Source of the DNA: JAIKWW01 sp052169645
GTDB taxonomy: Bacteria; Bacillota; Clostridia; Peptostreptococcales; Anaerovoracaceae
Reading direction: 5' to 3'
Length of the DNA: 64,000 bases
Assembly (NCBI GenBank): GCA_052169645.1
Contig: JBQNCA010000006.1
Location: 1-64,000, forward strand
Shown here in pieces: positions 52,186 through 60,987 of the stretch. The translations under genes were made by a program, and so were the position numbers. The notes beneath the pieces were generated by a model that was given only the letters and a program-made list of their open reading frames with translations, made no database searches and had not been told where the DNA came from. How positions within the stretch are numbered: the stretch's first letter is position 1; every line of letters begins with the position of its first letter.

Positions 52186-53075
52186 TAGCTTATATCATCC
52201 CTATATCCGAAATTGCTTATGGCAATGTCGCTTTCACGCCAATTTTCTTTTACCTTTACCCACAATTCCAAAAATACCTTTGAACCTATAAAAGGTTCCA
52301 TTTCCAAGCGGGCAGCCTTTCCTATGCCTTTCAGCTTACGACCTTTGGCTCCGATTATTATCCCTTTGTGTGAAGATTTTTCACAATATATTACAGCACC
52401 TATATTTGTACATTCGGGTCTTTCCTCGTAGCTCTCTATTTCCACCGCAATGCCGTGGGGTATCTCTTCATTCAGATATAACAGCGTTTTTTCTCTGATT
52501 ATCTCAGATATAAGGAATCTCATAGGATTGTCTGTTATTATGTCACGAGGAAAATACATAGGTCCTTCTTCTATAAAAGGTCTTATTTTTTCAATACATA
52601 CATCGGTATTTGTACCTTTTAATGCACATGTTCCGATAATATCCGTAAATATACCGACAGCCTCATATTCATCATAAATAGCCTTGTATTCGTCCGGCTC
52701 TATCATATCGGTTTTATTTATAATTAAAAATTTAGGAGTATTTTTAACTTTTTTTAAAAGTTCGAGAATATATTTGTCTCCGGGACCGCTCGAAAGCTTA
52801 TCATCAACTATGAAAAGTATTACATCCACTTCGTTGAAAGTGGAAAGAGCCGTTTTCGTCATATATGCTCCAAGCTTGTTTTTCGGTTTATGTATACCTG
52901 GTGTATCTATAAATACAATCTGACACTCATCGTCGTTATATATACCTCTTATGGCATTTCTTGTAGTCTGAGCCTTTCCCGACGTGATTGCGACCTTTTC
53001 TCCCACCAAAGCGTTCATAAGGGTGGATTTTCCCACATTCGGTCTTCCCACTATTCCTGCAAATCCTGATTTCAT
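52185..53075 (-). CDS. era: Era GTPase (296 aa)
   Basis: Ribosome-assembly GTPase binding 16S rRNA. G1 GRPNVGKST at 10-18, G3 DTPG, G4 NKTD, and a C-terminal KH domain with the GAKGRKLKGIGKAAR motif. It overlaps cdd by four bases (ATGA) and recO by one. Normal length. Confidence 0.97.
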   Translation of the reverse strand: MKSGFAGIVGRPNVGKSTLMNALVGEKVAITSGKAQTTRNAIRGIYNDDECQIVFIDTPGIHKPKNKLGAYMTKTALSTFNEVDVILFIVDDKLSSGPGDKYILELLKKVKNTPKFLIINKTDMIEPDEYKAIYDEYEAVGIFTDIIGTCALKGTNTDVCIEKIRPFIEEGPMYFPRDIITDNPMRFLISEIIREKTLLYLNEEIPHGIAVEIESYEERPECTNIGAVIYCEKSSHKGIIIGAKGRKLKGIGKAARLEMEPFIGSKVFLELWVKVKENWRESDIAISNFGYRDDIS

Positions 53076-53455
53076 AATTTAAATCCTTTCGGGAGCAAGG
53101 CTCCTGAGTCTTCTATTTCCAGATGCTCCGCATCCTCTCCTGTAATAACCTTTATAGACCCGCCGAATTCAAACAATACCTGTCTGCATATTCCGCAAGG
53201 CTTGGCATCTCCGTCAGGTGACGCTACCGCCAATGCAATAAAATTCCTTTCTCCTGAGCTGACGGCGGCGGCAATTGCAGAGCGTTCCGCACATATAGCA
53301 GCTCCATACGATGAATTTTCAACATTTACACCTGTATAAACGGCTCCTGAAGCAGTCATTAAGGCTGCCCCTACATGAAAGTTTGAATAGGGACAGTATG
53401 CATTTTTTGATGAATCTAAGGCGCTCATATATAATTCTTTATAATCGATTTTCAT
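53072..53455 (-). CDS. cdd: Cytidine deaminase (127 aa)
   Basis: Zinc hydrolase that deaminates cytidine and deoxycytidine. The catalytic ICAERSAI (zinc-ligand cysteine and glutamate) and PCGICRQ (two zinc-ligand cysteines) are intact, and the substrate region NVENSSYG is present. It heads the cdd-era-recO block; ybeY ends about 110 bp upstream. Confidence 0.95.
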   Translation of the reverse strand: MKIDYKELYMSALDSSKNAYCPYSNFHVGAALMTASGAVYTGVNVENSSYGAAICAERSAIAAAVSSGERNFIALAVASPDGDAKPCGICRQVLFEFGGSIKVITGEDAEHLEIEDSGALLPKGFKL

Positions 53456-53562
53456 AAAATCCTGCTTTCCGTGCGACTTAAAATAATATTTTTATCTTTC
53501 AAGTCCGAACAATATGAGTTTGGACTTAAGGAAATATCATCAATAAACTTAAAATTATCTTT

Positions 53563-54015
53563 TTACCTTTCAAGACCGAGCCGTGACATGACCTTTTCTT
53601 CAAAGCTTCGCATTTCTTCCTTATCCTCAGTCTGCATATGATCATATCCCAACAGATGCAGGATGCTGTGCACAAAGAGATATACCAGTTCTCTTTCATA
53701 TGAATGACCGTATTCCTCCGCCTGAGAACGCACCGCATCATCGTTTATAACCACATCGCCGAGAGAGATTTCCTCTTCATTTTCTATGTCATTCAAATCA
53801 TCATACTGAGGAAATGAAAGCACATCCGTTATATTGTCATTATCCCTGTATTTTCCATTTAAAAATTTGATTTCATCAGGAGATACTATAGAGAGGCTCA
53901 CTTCGCAAAATTCGGATTCCAAACCTTCGTCGGTCACACAGATTTCGGCAGCCTGTCTGAGTATATCGATAAGTTCGATATTTAAAGCGGCTTCTTCATC
54001 ATATATAATCTTCAT
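53563..54015 (-). CDS. ybeY: Endoribonuclease YbeY / rRNA maturation factor (150 aa)
   Basis: Zinc-dependent single-strand RNase involved in 16S rRNA 3' processing. The metal-binding signature HSILHLLGYDH is at about residues 116-126 and the upstream YRDNDNITDVLSFP matches the family. It overlaps phoH by four bases (ATGA). The phoH-ybeY-era order is widely conserved. Confidence 0.95.
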   Translation of the reverse strand: MKIIYDEEAALNIELIDILRQAAEICVTDEGLESEFCEVSLSIVSPDEIKFLNGKYRDNDNITDVLSFPQYDDLNDIENEEEISLGDVVINDDAVRSQAEEYGHSYERELVYLFVHSILHLLGYDHMQTEDKEEMRSFEEKVMSRLGLER

Positions 54016-55052
54016 CGCTTATTCCTCTCGAAATCTGTAGTTCCTGCTCTGTCATAAGCTGCTATTATACGTCTGACAAGCGGATGTCTGACCACATCGC
54101 TGTCATTCAAAAATGAAAATTCTATACCCTTTATACCATTTAAAACTCGAAGCGCATCGTTCAGTCCGGATTCTTTTTTCTTGGGAAGATCTATCTGAGT
54201 TACATCTCCCGTGACTACAGCTTTTGAGCCGAAGCCGAGCCTTGTAAGAAACATTTTCATCTGCTCCTTTGAAGTGTTCTGAGCCTCATCCAATATAATA
54301 AAAGAATCATCAAGAGTTCTTCCTCTCATATATGCAAGAGGAACCACCTCTATAGTATCTCTCTCCTTGAGCTTGAGAGCGGTATCCTTTCCGAGAATAT
54401 CAAAGAGGGCATCGTACAGAGGTCTAAGATACGGATCAACCTTCTCCTGTAAATCGCCCGGCAAAAATCCGAGGTTTTCACCCGCCTCAACAGCGGGACG
54501 GGCAAGAAGTATCTTCTGAACCTCTTTGTTCTTGTAAGCTTGTACCGCCATAGCTACCGCCAAATAGGTTTTTCCTGTACCTGCCGGTCCCACGCCGAAT
54601 ACTATGTCGTTATTCCTTATATTATCTATATATGCAATCTGTCCGGCAGTCTTGGCTTTTACAGGCTTACCCTTGCTCGTGAAACACAGCACATCATTTT
54701 TTTGCATAAGCTGCCTGTAATTGTTTTCATCGTTGTTCAGAGAAATAATATATTCCACTTTCTGCCTATCGAGTCCATCTTCGTTTTCAATTATCCACAG
54801 CATATCCGATATTGAAGACTCCGCTTTCTCGGCATTTTCTCCTGAAATAACGATACTGTTTCCTCTCTGTACTATTTTTACGCCGAAGGCTTCCTCAAGC
54901 TTTCCGAGATATTCGTCATCCGTTCCGCACACTTCCATTATCTGTTGCACATTTTCAACCGTCAGCGTACGCACAAGCTCTCTGCTTTCCATTCCCTGTC
55001 TTTGCAATACCGATTCTCCTTTTTCAGAAATATTAAAATCAACGGCTTTCAT
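54012..55052 (-). CDS. PhoH-family ATPase (about 346 aa; start uncertain)
   Basis: Cytoplasmic P-loop ATPase of the PhoH-like group. Walker A GPAGTGKTYLA lies near residue 155, FIILDEAQNTS gives Walker B, and the GDVTQIDLP motif follows. The N-terminal domain (ENVQQIMEVCG...) is the usual KH-like part. I list ATG 55052, but it has no ribosome site. A TTG at 55007 in the same frame lies eight bases after AAAGGAG and may be the true start, shortening the protein by 15 residues. It is the first gene of phoH-ybeY. Confidence 0.92.
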   Translation of the reverse strand: MKAVDFNISEKGESVLQRQGMESRELVRTLTVENVQQIMEVCGTDDEYLGKLEEAFGVKIVQRGNSIVISGENAEKAESSISDMLWIIENEDGLDRQKVEYIISLNNDENNYRQLMQKNDVLCFTSKGKPVKAKTAGQIAYIDNIRNNDIVFGVGPAGTGKTYLAVAMAVQAYKNKEVQKILLARPAVEAGENLGFLPGDLQEKVDPYLRPLYDALFDILGKDTALKLKERDTIEVVPLAYMRGRTLDDSFIILDEAQNTSKEQMKMFLTRLGFGSKAVVTGDVTQIDLPKKKESGLNDALRVLNGIKGIEFSFLNDSDVVRHPLVRRIIAAYDRAGTTDFERNKR

Positions 55053-55055
55053 CAC

Positions 55056-55462
55056 TTATATTATTATATTATATTTTCTCATAAGATAAACTTCAAACCT
55101 TTATTTCAGATGATTCGGCATTTTAATCAGTCTTTATTGCAGCATTGCCATAATACTTTTTTAAAGAATTTTTTATTCTATCCATGTGCAAAATTTCTCA
55201 AACCATGCTGCTACGCACTCAATGCAAATACAATATTAAATACTACAAATATCATTTTTCATTTACATTTAACAATTCTTTTCTCCCACATAAACTTATA
55301 ACCGCCACAGCCATTGAATTTTAAATGACTGTGGCGGTTCTTCAACATTATTTATACTGTGATTCGCAATTTTCCGCCTACAAAATATCAATCAAATATT
55401 CTATGAGCAGGAGTTGACAAATAAAGGAGTTATCCAATTAATAACGGTACATGTCATTCTTA
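55056..55462. other. Intergenic region between phoH and htpG
   Basis: About 400 bp, AT-rich. Its main feature is the perfect 11-bp hairpin at 55300-55339. I saw no convincing promoter or ORF with a ribosome site. Confidence 0.5.
55300..55339 (-). terminator. Hairpin, probable terminator of htpG
   Basis: Perfect 11-bp arms AACCGCCACAG (55300-55310) and CTGTGGCGGTT (55329-55339) with an AT-rich loop, about 120 bp past the htpG stop. The U-run is weak on both strands. Confidence 0.55.
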
Positions 55463-57343
55463 TTATTTCATCAAATCACAAACGGCATTTGAAAATGCCA
55501 CAGGGTCTTCGACCGGCAAGCCGCCTATAAGCGCCGCCTGATCGTAAAGCAACGAAGAGAATATTCTCAGCTTATCGTCATCCTTTGCTTCAAAAGCTGA
55601 TTTGAGAGCGGTAAATGCCGTATGGTCCGGATTTATTTCCAGTACCTTCCGAGATGAAACCTTCTCCTGTACCGGCATTGAGTTAAGAACCTTTTCCATG
55701 CCGATGGACATATCACCCTCTACTGACAGACAAACGGGATTGGACTTCAGACGATTTGAAATCTTTACTTCAGCGACACGACCGCCGAGCATCTCTTTCA
55801 TCTTATCAAGCATAGCCTTGTTTTCTTCCTGCTTTTTTTCAAGAGCTTCCTTTTCCTCCGTACTTTCCTCAATACCGAGGTCGTCACCTTCAGCGGAACG
55901 GAACTGCTTACCCTCATAATCACGAATCATGCGAATCATAAAATCATCGACATCATCCGTCATAAACAGAATTTCATAGCCCTTATCAACAAGCAGCTCT
56001 ATCTGCGGTAGACGTTCAATGCTCTTTATGTCCTTACCTGTCGCATAGTAAATATACTGCTGATCTTCCTTCATGCGGGAAACATATTCCTTAAGAGTTA
56101 CAAGCTTCTTTTCCGTCGATGAATAGAAAAGTACCAGATCCTGCAAATCTTCCTTCAGCTGTCCGAAGCTGTTATAAAGACCGAATTTAATAGAAAGTCC
56201 GAAATTTTCAAAGAATTTCTCATATTCCTCACGATCTGAATTGAGCATTTGAGTCAATTCATTTCTTACTTTCTTTTCAATATTCTTGGAAATATTTCTG
56301 ACCTGTCTGTCCTGCTGCAGAGTTTCTCTTGAAATATTCAGAGATAAATCCTCCGAATCCACGATACCTCTTACAAATCCGAAGTGATCAGGTATCAAAT
56401 CAGCACACTTATCCATGATAAGAACACCGCTGGTGTAAAGCTGCAGACCCTTTTCATAATCAGGTGAAAAATAGTTGAACGGCGGGCGCTTAGGTATATA
56501 AAGCAGCGCATTGAAAGATGACACCCCTTCTACGCTGTAATGTATGGTACGAAGCGGCTCTTCCGTGCCGTAGAACTTGCTCTTGTAAAAATCGGCATAT
56601 GCTTCTTCACTGATTTCACTCTTGCTCTTCTTCCAGAGAGGAGTCATACTGTTGAGGGTTTCCACATCTTTATAGGTTTCAAACTGGTTATCCTCTCCGC
56701 CTTCCTTCTTTCTGGTTTTTTCAACTTCCATTTGTATAGGATATCGTATATAATCCGAATATTTTTTAACCAAAGCTCGCAGCTTATAGTCCATGAGGTA
56801 TTCATCGAAATTATCATCCGGTGTATTCGGCTTAATATGAAGAATTATGCGGGTACCGTGACCTACCATGGCACTTTCCAAAATTGTATATCCGTCTGCG
56901 CCTGCAGATTCCCACTGCCAGCATTCTTCCTGCCCGAATTTTCTGGAAAGAACTGTAACCTTATCGGCAACCATAAATGAGGAGTAAAAGCCTACCCCGA
57001 ACTGACCTATAATATCAACATCGGAGACATTTCCCTCCAAGGACTTTTTAAACTCAAGCGAACCGCTTTTTGCAATGGTTCCGAGGTTATTTTCCATATC
57101 CTCCTTAGTCATGCCTATGCCGTTATCAATGATTGAAATCGTCCTTTCCTCGGGATCCGTTTCTATAGCAATATAGAAATCCTCACGATTCAAGCCCTCC
57201 TGACCTTCATAGTAAAGCTTATCTATAGCATCGCTGGCATTTGATATGAGCTCTCTGAGAAATATATCCTTATTTGTATAAATTGAATTAATCATCATAT
57301 CAAGCAGCTTTTTTGATTCCGCTTTAAACTGTTTCTTTGCCAT
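55463..57343 (-). CDS. htpG: Hsp90 chaperone HtpG (626 aa)
   Basis: ATP-dependent chaperone. GHKL ATP site: LRELISNASDAIDKL, DNGIGMTKED, GQFGVGFYSSFMVADKV and GHGTRIILH. The middle domain carries GVSSFNALLYIPKRPPFNYF and LNISRETLQQDRQV. The C-terminal dimerisation domain is complete. I start at ATG 57343 (MAKKQFKAES), six bases after GAGGTG; the frame extends three codons to a GTG. The gene stands alone behind a promoter and a perfect CIRCE operator, indicating control by HrcA. Confidence 0.96.
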   Translation of the reverse strand: MAKKQFKAESKKLLDMMINSIYTNKDIFLRELISNASDAIDKLYYEGQEGLNREDFYIAIETDPEERTISIIDNGIGMTKEDMENNLGTIAKSGSLEFKKSLEGNVSDVDIIGQFGVGFYSSFMVADKVTVLSRKFGQEECWQWESAGADGYTILESAMVGHGTRIILHIKPNTPDDNFDEYLMDYKLRALVKKYSDYIRYPIQMEVEKTRKKEGGEDNQFETYKDVETLNSMTPLWKKSKSEISEEAYADFYKSKFYGTEEPLRTIHYSVEGVSSFNALLYIPKRPPFNYFSPDYEKGLQLYTSGVLIMDKCADLIPDHFGFVRGIVDSEDLSLNISRETLQQDRQVRNISKNIEKKVRNELTQMLNSDREEYEKFFENFGLSIKFGLYNSFGQLKEDLQDLVLFYSSTEKKLVTLKEYVSRMKEDQQYIYYATGKDIKSIERLPQIELLVDKGYEILFMTDDVDDFMIRMIRDYEGKQFRSAEGDDLGIEESTEEKEALEKKQEENKAMLDKMKEMLGGRVAEVKISNRLKSNPVCLSVEGDMSIGMEKVLNSMPVQEKVSSRKVLEINPDHTAFTALKSAFEAKDDDKLRIFSSLLYDQAALIGGLPVEDPVAFSNAVCDLMK

Positions 57344-57497
57344 TTTATACACCTCGCAATATCAACTGATTAAAATAATTCATCTCAGCATCGGTCGGTT
57401 GATTTTAAATAAAAAATTATAAAAAATACTCCGATTCAACTGATTTTTAATTTAAATTTTCAATTCGCATGTAATATGAAATATCATATGCTTTAAA

Positions 57498-57524
57498 TTA
57501 GCACTCATTCACTTCGAGTGCTAA
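57498..57524 (-). promoter_or_regulatory. CIRCE operator (HrcA binding site) upstream of htpG
   Basis: TTAGCACTC (57498-57506), 9 bp, GAGTGCTAA (57516-57524). This is an exact match to the CIRCE consensus. It lies just after the -10 box, so HrcA would block transcription of htpG. Confidence 0.97.
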
Positions 57525-57528
57525 CACT

Positions 57529-57556
57529 ATTATAACCATCTATCACTAAAAATCAA
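57529..57556 (-). promoter_or_regulatory. Promoter of htpG
   Basis: Minus strand TTGATT (57551-57556), 16-bp spacer, TATAAT (57529-57534), immediately before the CIRCE element. Confidence 0.8.
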
Positions 57557-57610
57557 GTATATATTTTCATCTGTCCCTTGAACTTCGCTACCGCTTCCTT
57601 TCTTTCTATG

Positions 57611-57643
57611 GGTAAAAAGAAACGCCACATTTCTGTGAGCGTT
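57611..57643 (-). terminator. Terminator of the AAA_14/DUF4143 gene
   Basis: Arms AACGCCACA (57621-57629) and TGTGAGCGTT (57634-57643, one bulge), followed on the minus strand by TCTTTTT. It lies 20 bp past the gene's stop codon. Confidence 0.8.
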
Positions 57644-57662
57644 ACTTTTGCCATATTAAATT

Positions 57663-58958
57663 TTAGATACAAAATGCGGCATAGAGAGGAACGATTTTTT
57701 TATTATCCTCAAAACCGAAGTTTTTCGCAGAGAGCTTGATCGCATAAGCCGGCTTATAGGTTTCCATATACACTTTCAAGCTCTTGGCTCTGGTGTTGTC
57801 GGCACTCTTGACCTCTATAGGAATAAGCTGTCCGTCACGCTGAATAACAAAATCAATTTCCGCTCCACGCGCAGATTCCCAATAGTAGGTTTTATATCCG
57901 TTTATTGTGAGCTGAACATTGACATAGTTTTCAGCCATACCGCCCTTGAAGTCGTTAAGCTCCTCCACCATATAGAGAATGTCATTCGTCGCCAAGTTCT
58001 TTTTAGCACAAAGCAGACCTGAATCCGAAACATAGATTTTAAACGCATCAATATCACGGTAGTTCTCAAGCGGCTTCTTGATTTGCTCCACCTTGTAGAC
58101 CTGTGACACAATACCTGACAGACAAAGCCATTCGATAGCATTTTCAAACTCCGAAGCTCTGCCGCCTTTTTTAATCAGCTTATATTGGAAACGGGTGTTT
58201 TTCTTGGAAAGCTGAACGGTAATATTATCATAGGTAAGCCTTGTTTTCTTTATTTCATTCAAGTTGTTGTATTTGCTCATATCGTTAAGATAGCTTGCAA
58301 GAATGGTATCCTGTGTGTGACGGACAAGAATATAATCTTTCGTTTCTGCAAACTGCATCACGCATTCCGGCATACCTCCGATAATAAGATACTGACGGTA
58401 AAGCTGTATAGCGGCATCGTGCAGGGCGGAAGGCATAGACAAATTACCCGCAAAGCAGTCTTTAATTTGCTTTACCAGAGCTTCCTCACCTAAAGCAAGC
58501 ATAAATTCCTCCATATCCATAGGATAAAGAGTTTTCATATCTACCTTACCCACAGGAAATGAGAACCTCTCTCTGTTGACCGCCACTCCGAGCAAGCTGC
58601 CTGCCACAATGATATGGTAATCCGGTGCCTCCTCGCAGAAATATTTAAGACTTGTCAAAGCTCTTTCACAAAGCTGCACCTCGTCAAATACTATCAGCGT
58701 TTTTTCCTTGACTATTGTTTGCCCTGCAATATGCGAAAGAATAGGTATCAGATAATCCGGACTGATATTCTCGTCAAAGGTTTCATTCAGCTTTTGATTT
58801 GTTTCAAAATTGAAGTAGGCAACATTCTCATAGTGAGTACGCCCAAACTCTAAAATAGAATAGGTCTTTCCGACCTGTCTTGCTCCTTGCAAAATAAGGG
58901 GCTTGCGGTGCCCGCTTTTCCCCCACGCTTCTAAAAAGCTATTAATTTTTCTATACAT
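57663..58958 (-). CDS. AAA_14/DUF4143 ATPase (431 aa)
   Basis: A widespread bacterial and archaeal ATPase family of unclear role. Walker A QGARQVGKT is at about residues 24-32, Walker B is TLIVFDEVQLC, and VAGSLLGV is sensor-like. The C-terminal DUF4143 part has SARGAEIDFVIQRDGQLIPIEVKSA, which looks like a PD-(D/E)xK nuclease-type core (D, then ExK). Such genes are often scattered and horizontally exchanged. Here it is monocistronic with its own terminator, between htpG and a phosphatase gene. No toxin or transposase partner is visible. Confidence 0.9.
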   Translation of the reverse strand: MYRKINSFLEAWGKSGHRKPLILQGARQVGKTYSILEFGRTHYENVAYFNFETNQKLNETFDENISPDYLIPILSHIAGQTIVKEKTLIVFDEVQLCERALTSLKYFCEEAPDYHIIVAGSLLGVAVNRERFSFPVGKVDMKTLYPMDMEEFMLALGEEALVKQIKDCFAGNLSMPSALHDAAIQLYRQYLIIGGMPECVMQFAETKDYILVRHTQDTILASYLNDMSKYNNLNEIKKTRLTYDNITVQLSKKNTRFQYKLIKKGGRASEFENAIEWLCLSGIVSQVYKVEQIKKPLENYRDIDAFKIYVSDSGLLCAKKNLATNDILYMVEELNDFKGGMAENYVNVQLTINGYKTYYWESARGAEIDFVIQRDGQLIPIEVKSADNTRAKSLKVYMETYKPAYAIKLSAKNFGFEDNKKIVPLYAAFCI

Positions 58959-59308
58959 AATAAGCTCTCCTTAAAGGTACTGACTATAGTATATCAAATA
59001 ATCGTGCAAATATGAACGACTTTTATTTTAATTTTCACACTAATTAACATGAATATTTTTAAATATTTCTCACATTTTGACACGAATACAGTTCCTTGTT
59101 ACTCCGGCTAATGGGAGCAGCTGTGAGATCTCAACACTTAAAGTGCGCACAAACTAAAAAAGGCGGTTAGATTTTACTCTAATCACCTTTAAATTTCTTG
59201 TACCGCAGCTTACTGCTAATTTGTAAATCCGAAGCTCCCGTTACGTGAGCCAAATTAATATTTTGAACAGTAAGCTTTTCATGGTCGATTATCATTCAAA
59301 GTATATTC
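58959..59308. other. 350-bp intergenic region with nested inverted repeats
   Basis: No ORF with a ribosome site. It contains the terminator at 59153-59190 and, around it, a larger imperfect inverted repeat: GGCT...AATGGGAGC near 59107-59119 and GCTCCCGTTACGTGAGCC near 59233-59250. Small palindromes (TGAGATCTCA, GTGCGCAC) and a GCAG/CTGC hairpin lie within. It may be a degenerate miniature element or simply a composite terminator region. Confidence 0.4.
59153..59190 (-). terminator. Terminator of the gph-like gene
   Basis: A 13-bp stem with one mismatch (59159-59171 with 59178-59190) and a 6-nt loop, followed on the minus strand by a six-U run. It lies about 120 bp past the gene's stop codon. 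Confidence 0.75.
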
Positions 59309-59971
59309 TCATAATTTAAGCAGACTGTTCAGCTCATCCCAGCTGTCAATTATAAGCTTGCAGCCTGTTTTTTCGAGGAATTTTCTGCCTCTGAACCCCC
59401 ATGAGCAGCCTATGCAGCAAATGCCCGCATTTTTCGCCGCCTCCACATCAACCTCCGAATCGCCTACGTATAAAGCATCCTCCGCCCTGACGCCCAATAT
59501 ATCAAGCGCTTCAAACAACGCCTCGGGTTCGGGTTTTTTCGGCATATTCTCACGCATTCCGAATACCGTTCCGAATATTCCCGGAAAATACAAATCGCAA
59601 AGCCTATGTACAGCCGCATCATATTTATTTGAAACAACTGCAATACTTTTCCCGGATTTTTTCACAGAATCAAGCATCTCCGAAGTTCCCGGATACGGCT
59701 GCGTTTTCACGTCGAGATTTTTATCATAATATTCACGAAAAATTTTCAAAAGTCTCTCCGTACCCTCAGGCTCAAAATTATCATTGCCGTAGATAGCTTT
59801 TAATATCAATGTCTTAGGTCCTGTACCCAGAAAGCCTCTGATTTCTTCAACAGAACGTTCCTCAAGCCTCTCCGTTCGTAATACGTGATTTACCGCTTCA
59901 GCTATATCTCCCATAGTATCAAGCAAAGTTCCGTCGAGGTCGAACAGAACCGCCTTAGGATTATTGAGCAT
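59309..59971 (-). CDS. HAD-family phosphatase, phosphoglycolate phosphatase-like (220 aa)
   Basis: Motif I AVLFDLDGTLLDT, motif II in IAVVSNK, and motif III/IV KPEPEALFEALDIL...YVGDSEVDVEAA are those of Gph-type HAD hydrolases with an alpha-helical cap (about 15-85). Start ATG 59971 follows GGAGAGGGG; an upstream in-frame TTG would add eight residues. The true substrate is not defined: phosphoglycolate, a nucleotide (PpaX, YjjG) or others are possible. It follows tlyA at 190 bp. Confidence 0.88.
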   Translation of the reverse strand: MLNNPKAVLFDLDGTLLDTMGDIAEAVNHVLRTERLEERSVEEIRGFLGTGPKTLILKAIYGNDNFEPEGTERLLKIFREYYDKNLDVKTQPYPGTSEMLDSVKKSGKSIAVVSNKYDAAVHRLCDLYFPGIFGTVFGMRENMPKKPEPEALFEALDILGVRAEDALYVGDSEVDVEAAKNAGICCIGCSWGFRGRKFLEKTGCKLIIDSWDELNSLLKL

Positions 59972-60163
59972 ATCTAAAACCCCTCTCCGCTGCAAAATAT
60001 AAGATAAAAAATTTAAAACCTGCTTCGGCTGTAAACCTGTATCATTGCCGAAATCACATTTACTGCAATATGTAATTCAATATGTTTAAATATCGGTGTA
60101 TCATCAGATATCTTGAATGAAAGCTCCTACAAATTAAGTGATTTAATACGTGATATTTATTAT

Positions 60164-60982
60164 TCAGTCCTGCATCATAAGCTTGGAATGAGCTTCCTCG
60201 ACCGTATCATTCAAGGCTTTTGAAAACTCATCAATATCCAATTTTCTTCCGCCCGATTTTTCCAAAAGCATCAAATATTCTATATTTCCCTTTGCACCCG
60301 TCATCGGTGAATAGGTCAGTCCTGTCGGCAGCAAGCCGTTTGTCAATGCATAGCTCGCCACATTTTCTATAACATCACGATGCACCGACTTATCCTTTAC
60401 GATTCCCTTTTTACCTACCTGCGACCTGCCCGCCTCAAACTGAGGCTTGATAAGACAAACAATTTTTCCTGCATCGGACAGAAGCTTCACCCCGACAGGA
60501 AACATCATCGAAAGCGATATAAACGATACATCTATACTCATGAAATCTATAGGAGAATCCAGAACGGATTTATCAAAATATCTGAAATTCACCTTCTCCA
60601 AATTTGTAACACGAACATCATTTCTCAGCTTCCAATCAAGCTGACCGTAGCCTACATCGACCGCATACACATGCTTCGCTCCGTTCTGAAGCATACAGTC
60701 GGTAAATCCTCCTGTAGAAGCGCCTACATCCATTCCGACAGTATCAGTCAGATTTAAACCGAAATACTCCAAAGCCTTTGCCAACTTCAAGCCTCCACGT
60801 CCTACAAAAGGACAGCTATCACCTCGCAGCTCAATCTCCGAATCTATATCTACAGAGGTTCCGGGCTTATCGTAAAGCCTTCCGCCTATGTAAACATTTC
60901 CTGCCATGATTTCCGATTTTGCACGCTCTCTTGAAGAAAAATAACCTTTACTCACCAAAAGTATATCAAGTCTTTCCTTCAT
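60164..60982 (-). CDS. tlyA: TlyA-family rRNA (cytidine-2'-O)-methyltransferase (272 aa)
   Basis: Also annotated as YqxC or hemolysin A. S4 RNA-binding domain at residues 1-60 (RLDILLVSKGYFSSRERAK), then an FtsJ/RrmJ-like methyltransferase: GMDVGASTGGFTDCMLQNGA (SAM site) and VCLIKPQFEAGR. Ribose methylation of rRNA is established for mycobacterial TlyA; in Firmicutes it is inferred. It is five bases after dxs in the OLE RNA-oapA-dxs-tlyA set. Confidence 0.93.
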   Translation of the reverse strand: MKERLDILLVSKGYFSSRERAKSEIMAGNVYIGGRLYDKPGTSVDIDSEIELRGDSCPFVGRGGLKLAKALEYFGLNLTDTVGMDVGASTGGFTDCMLQNGAKHVYAVDVGYGQLDWKLRNDVRVTNLEKVNFRYFDKSVLDSPIDFMSIDVSFISLSMMFPVGVKLLSDAGKIVCLIKPQFEAGRSQVGKKGIVKDKSVHRDVIENVASYALTNGLLPTGLTYSPMTGAKGNIEYLMLLEKSGGRKLDIDEFSKALNDTVEEAHSKLMMQD

Positions 60983-60987
60983 AGCTT

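Noticed and set aside
53526..53741. 71-aa minus-strand ORF in the ybeY region
   Set aside because: Different frame of the same strand inside ybeY; the ybeY frame has the conserved metal motif and overlaps phoH properly.
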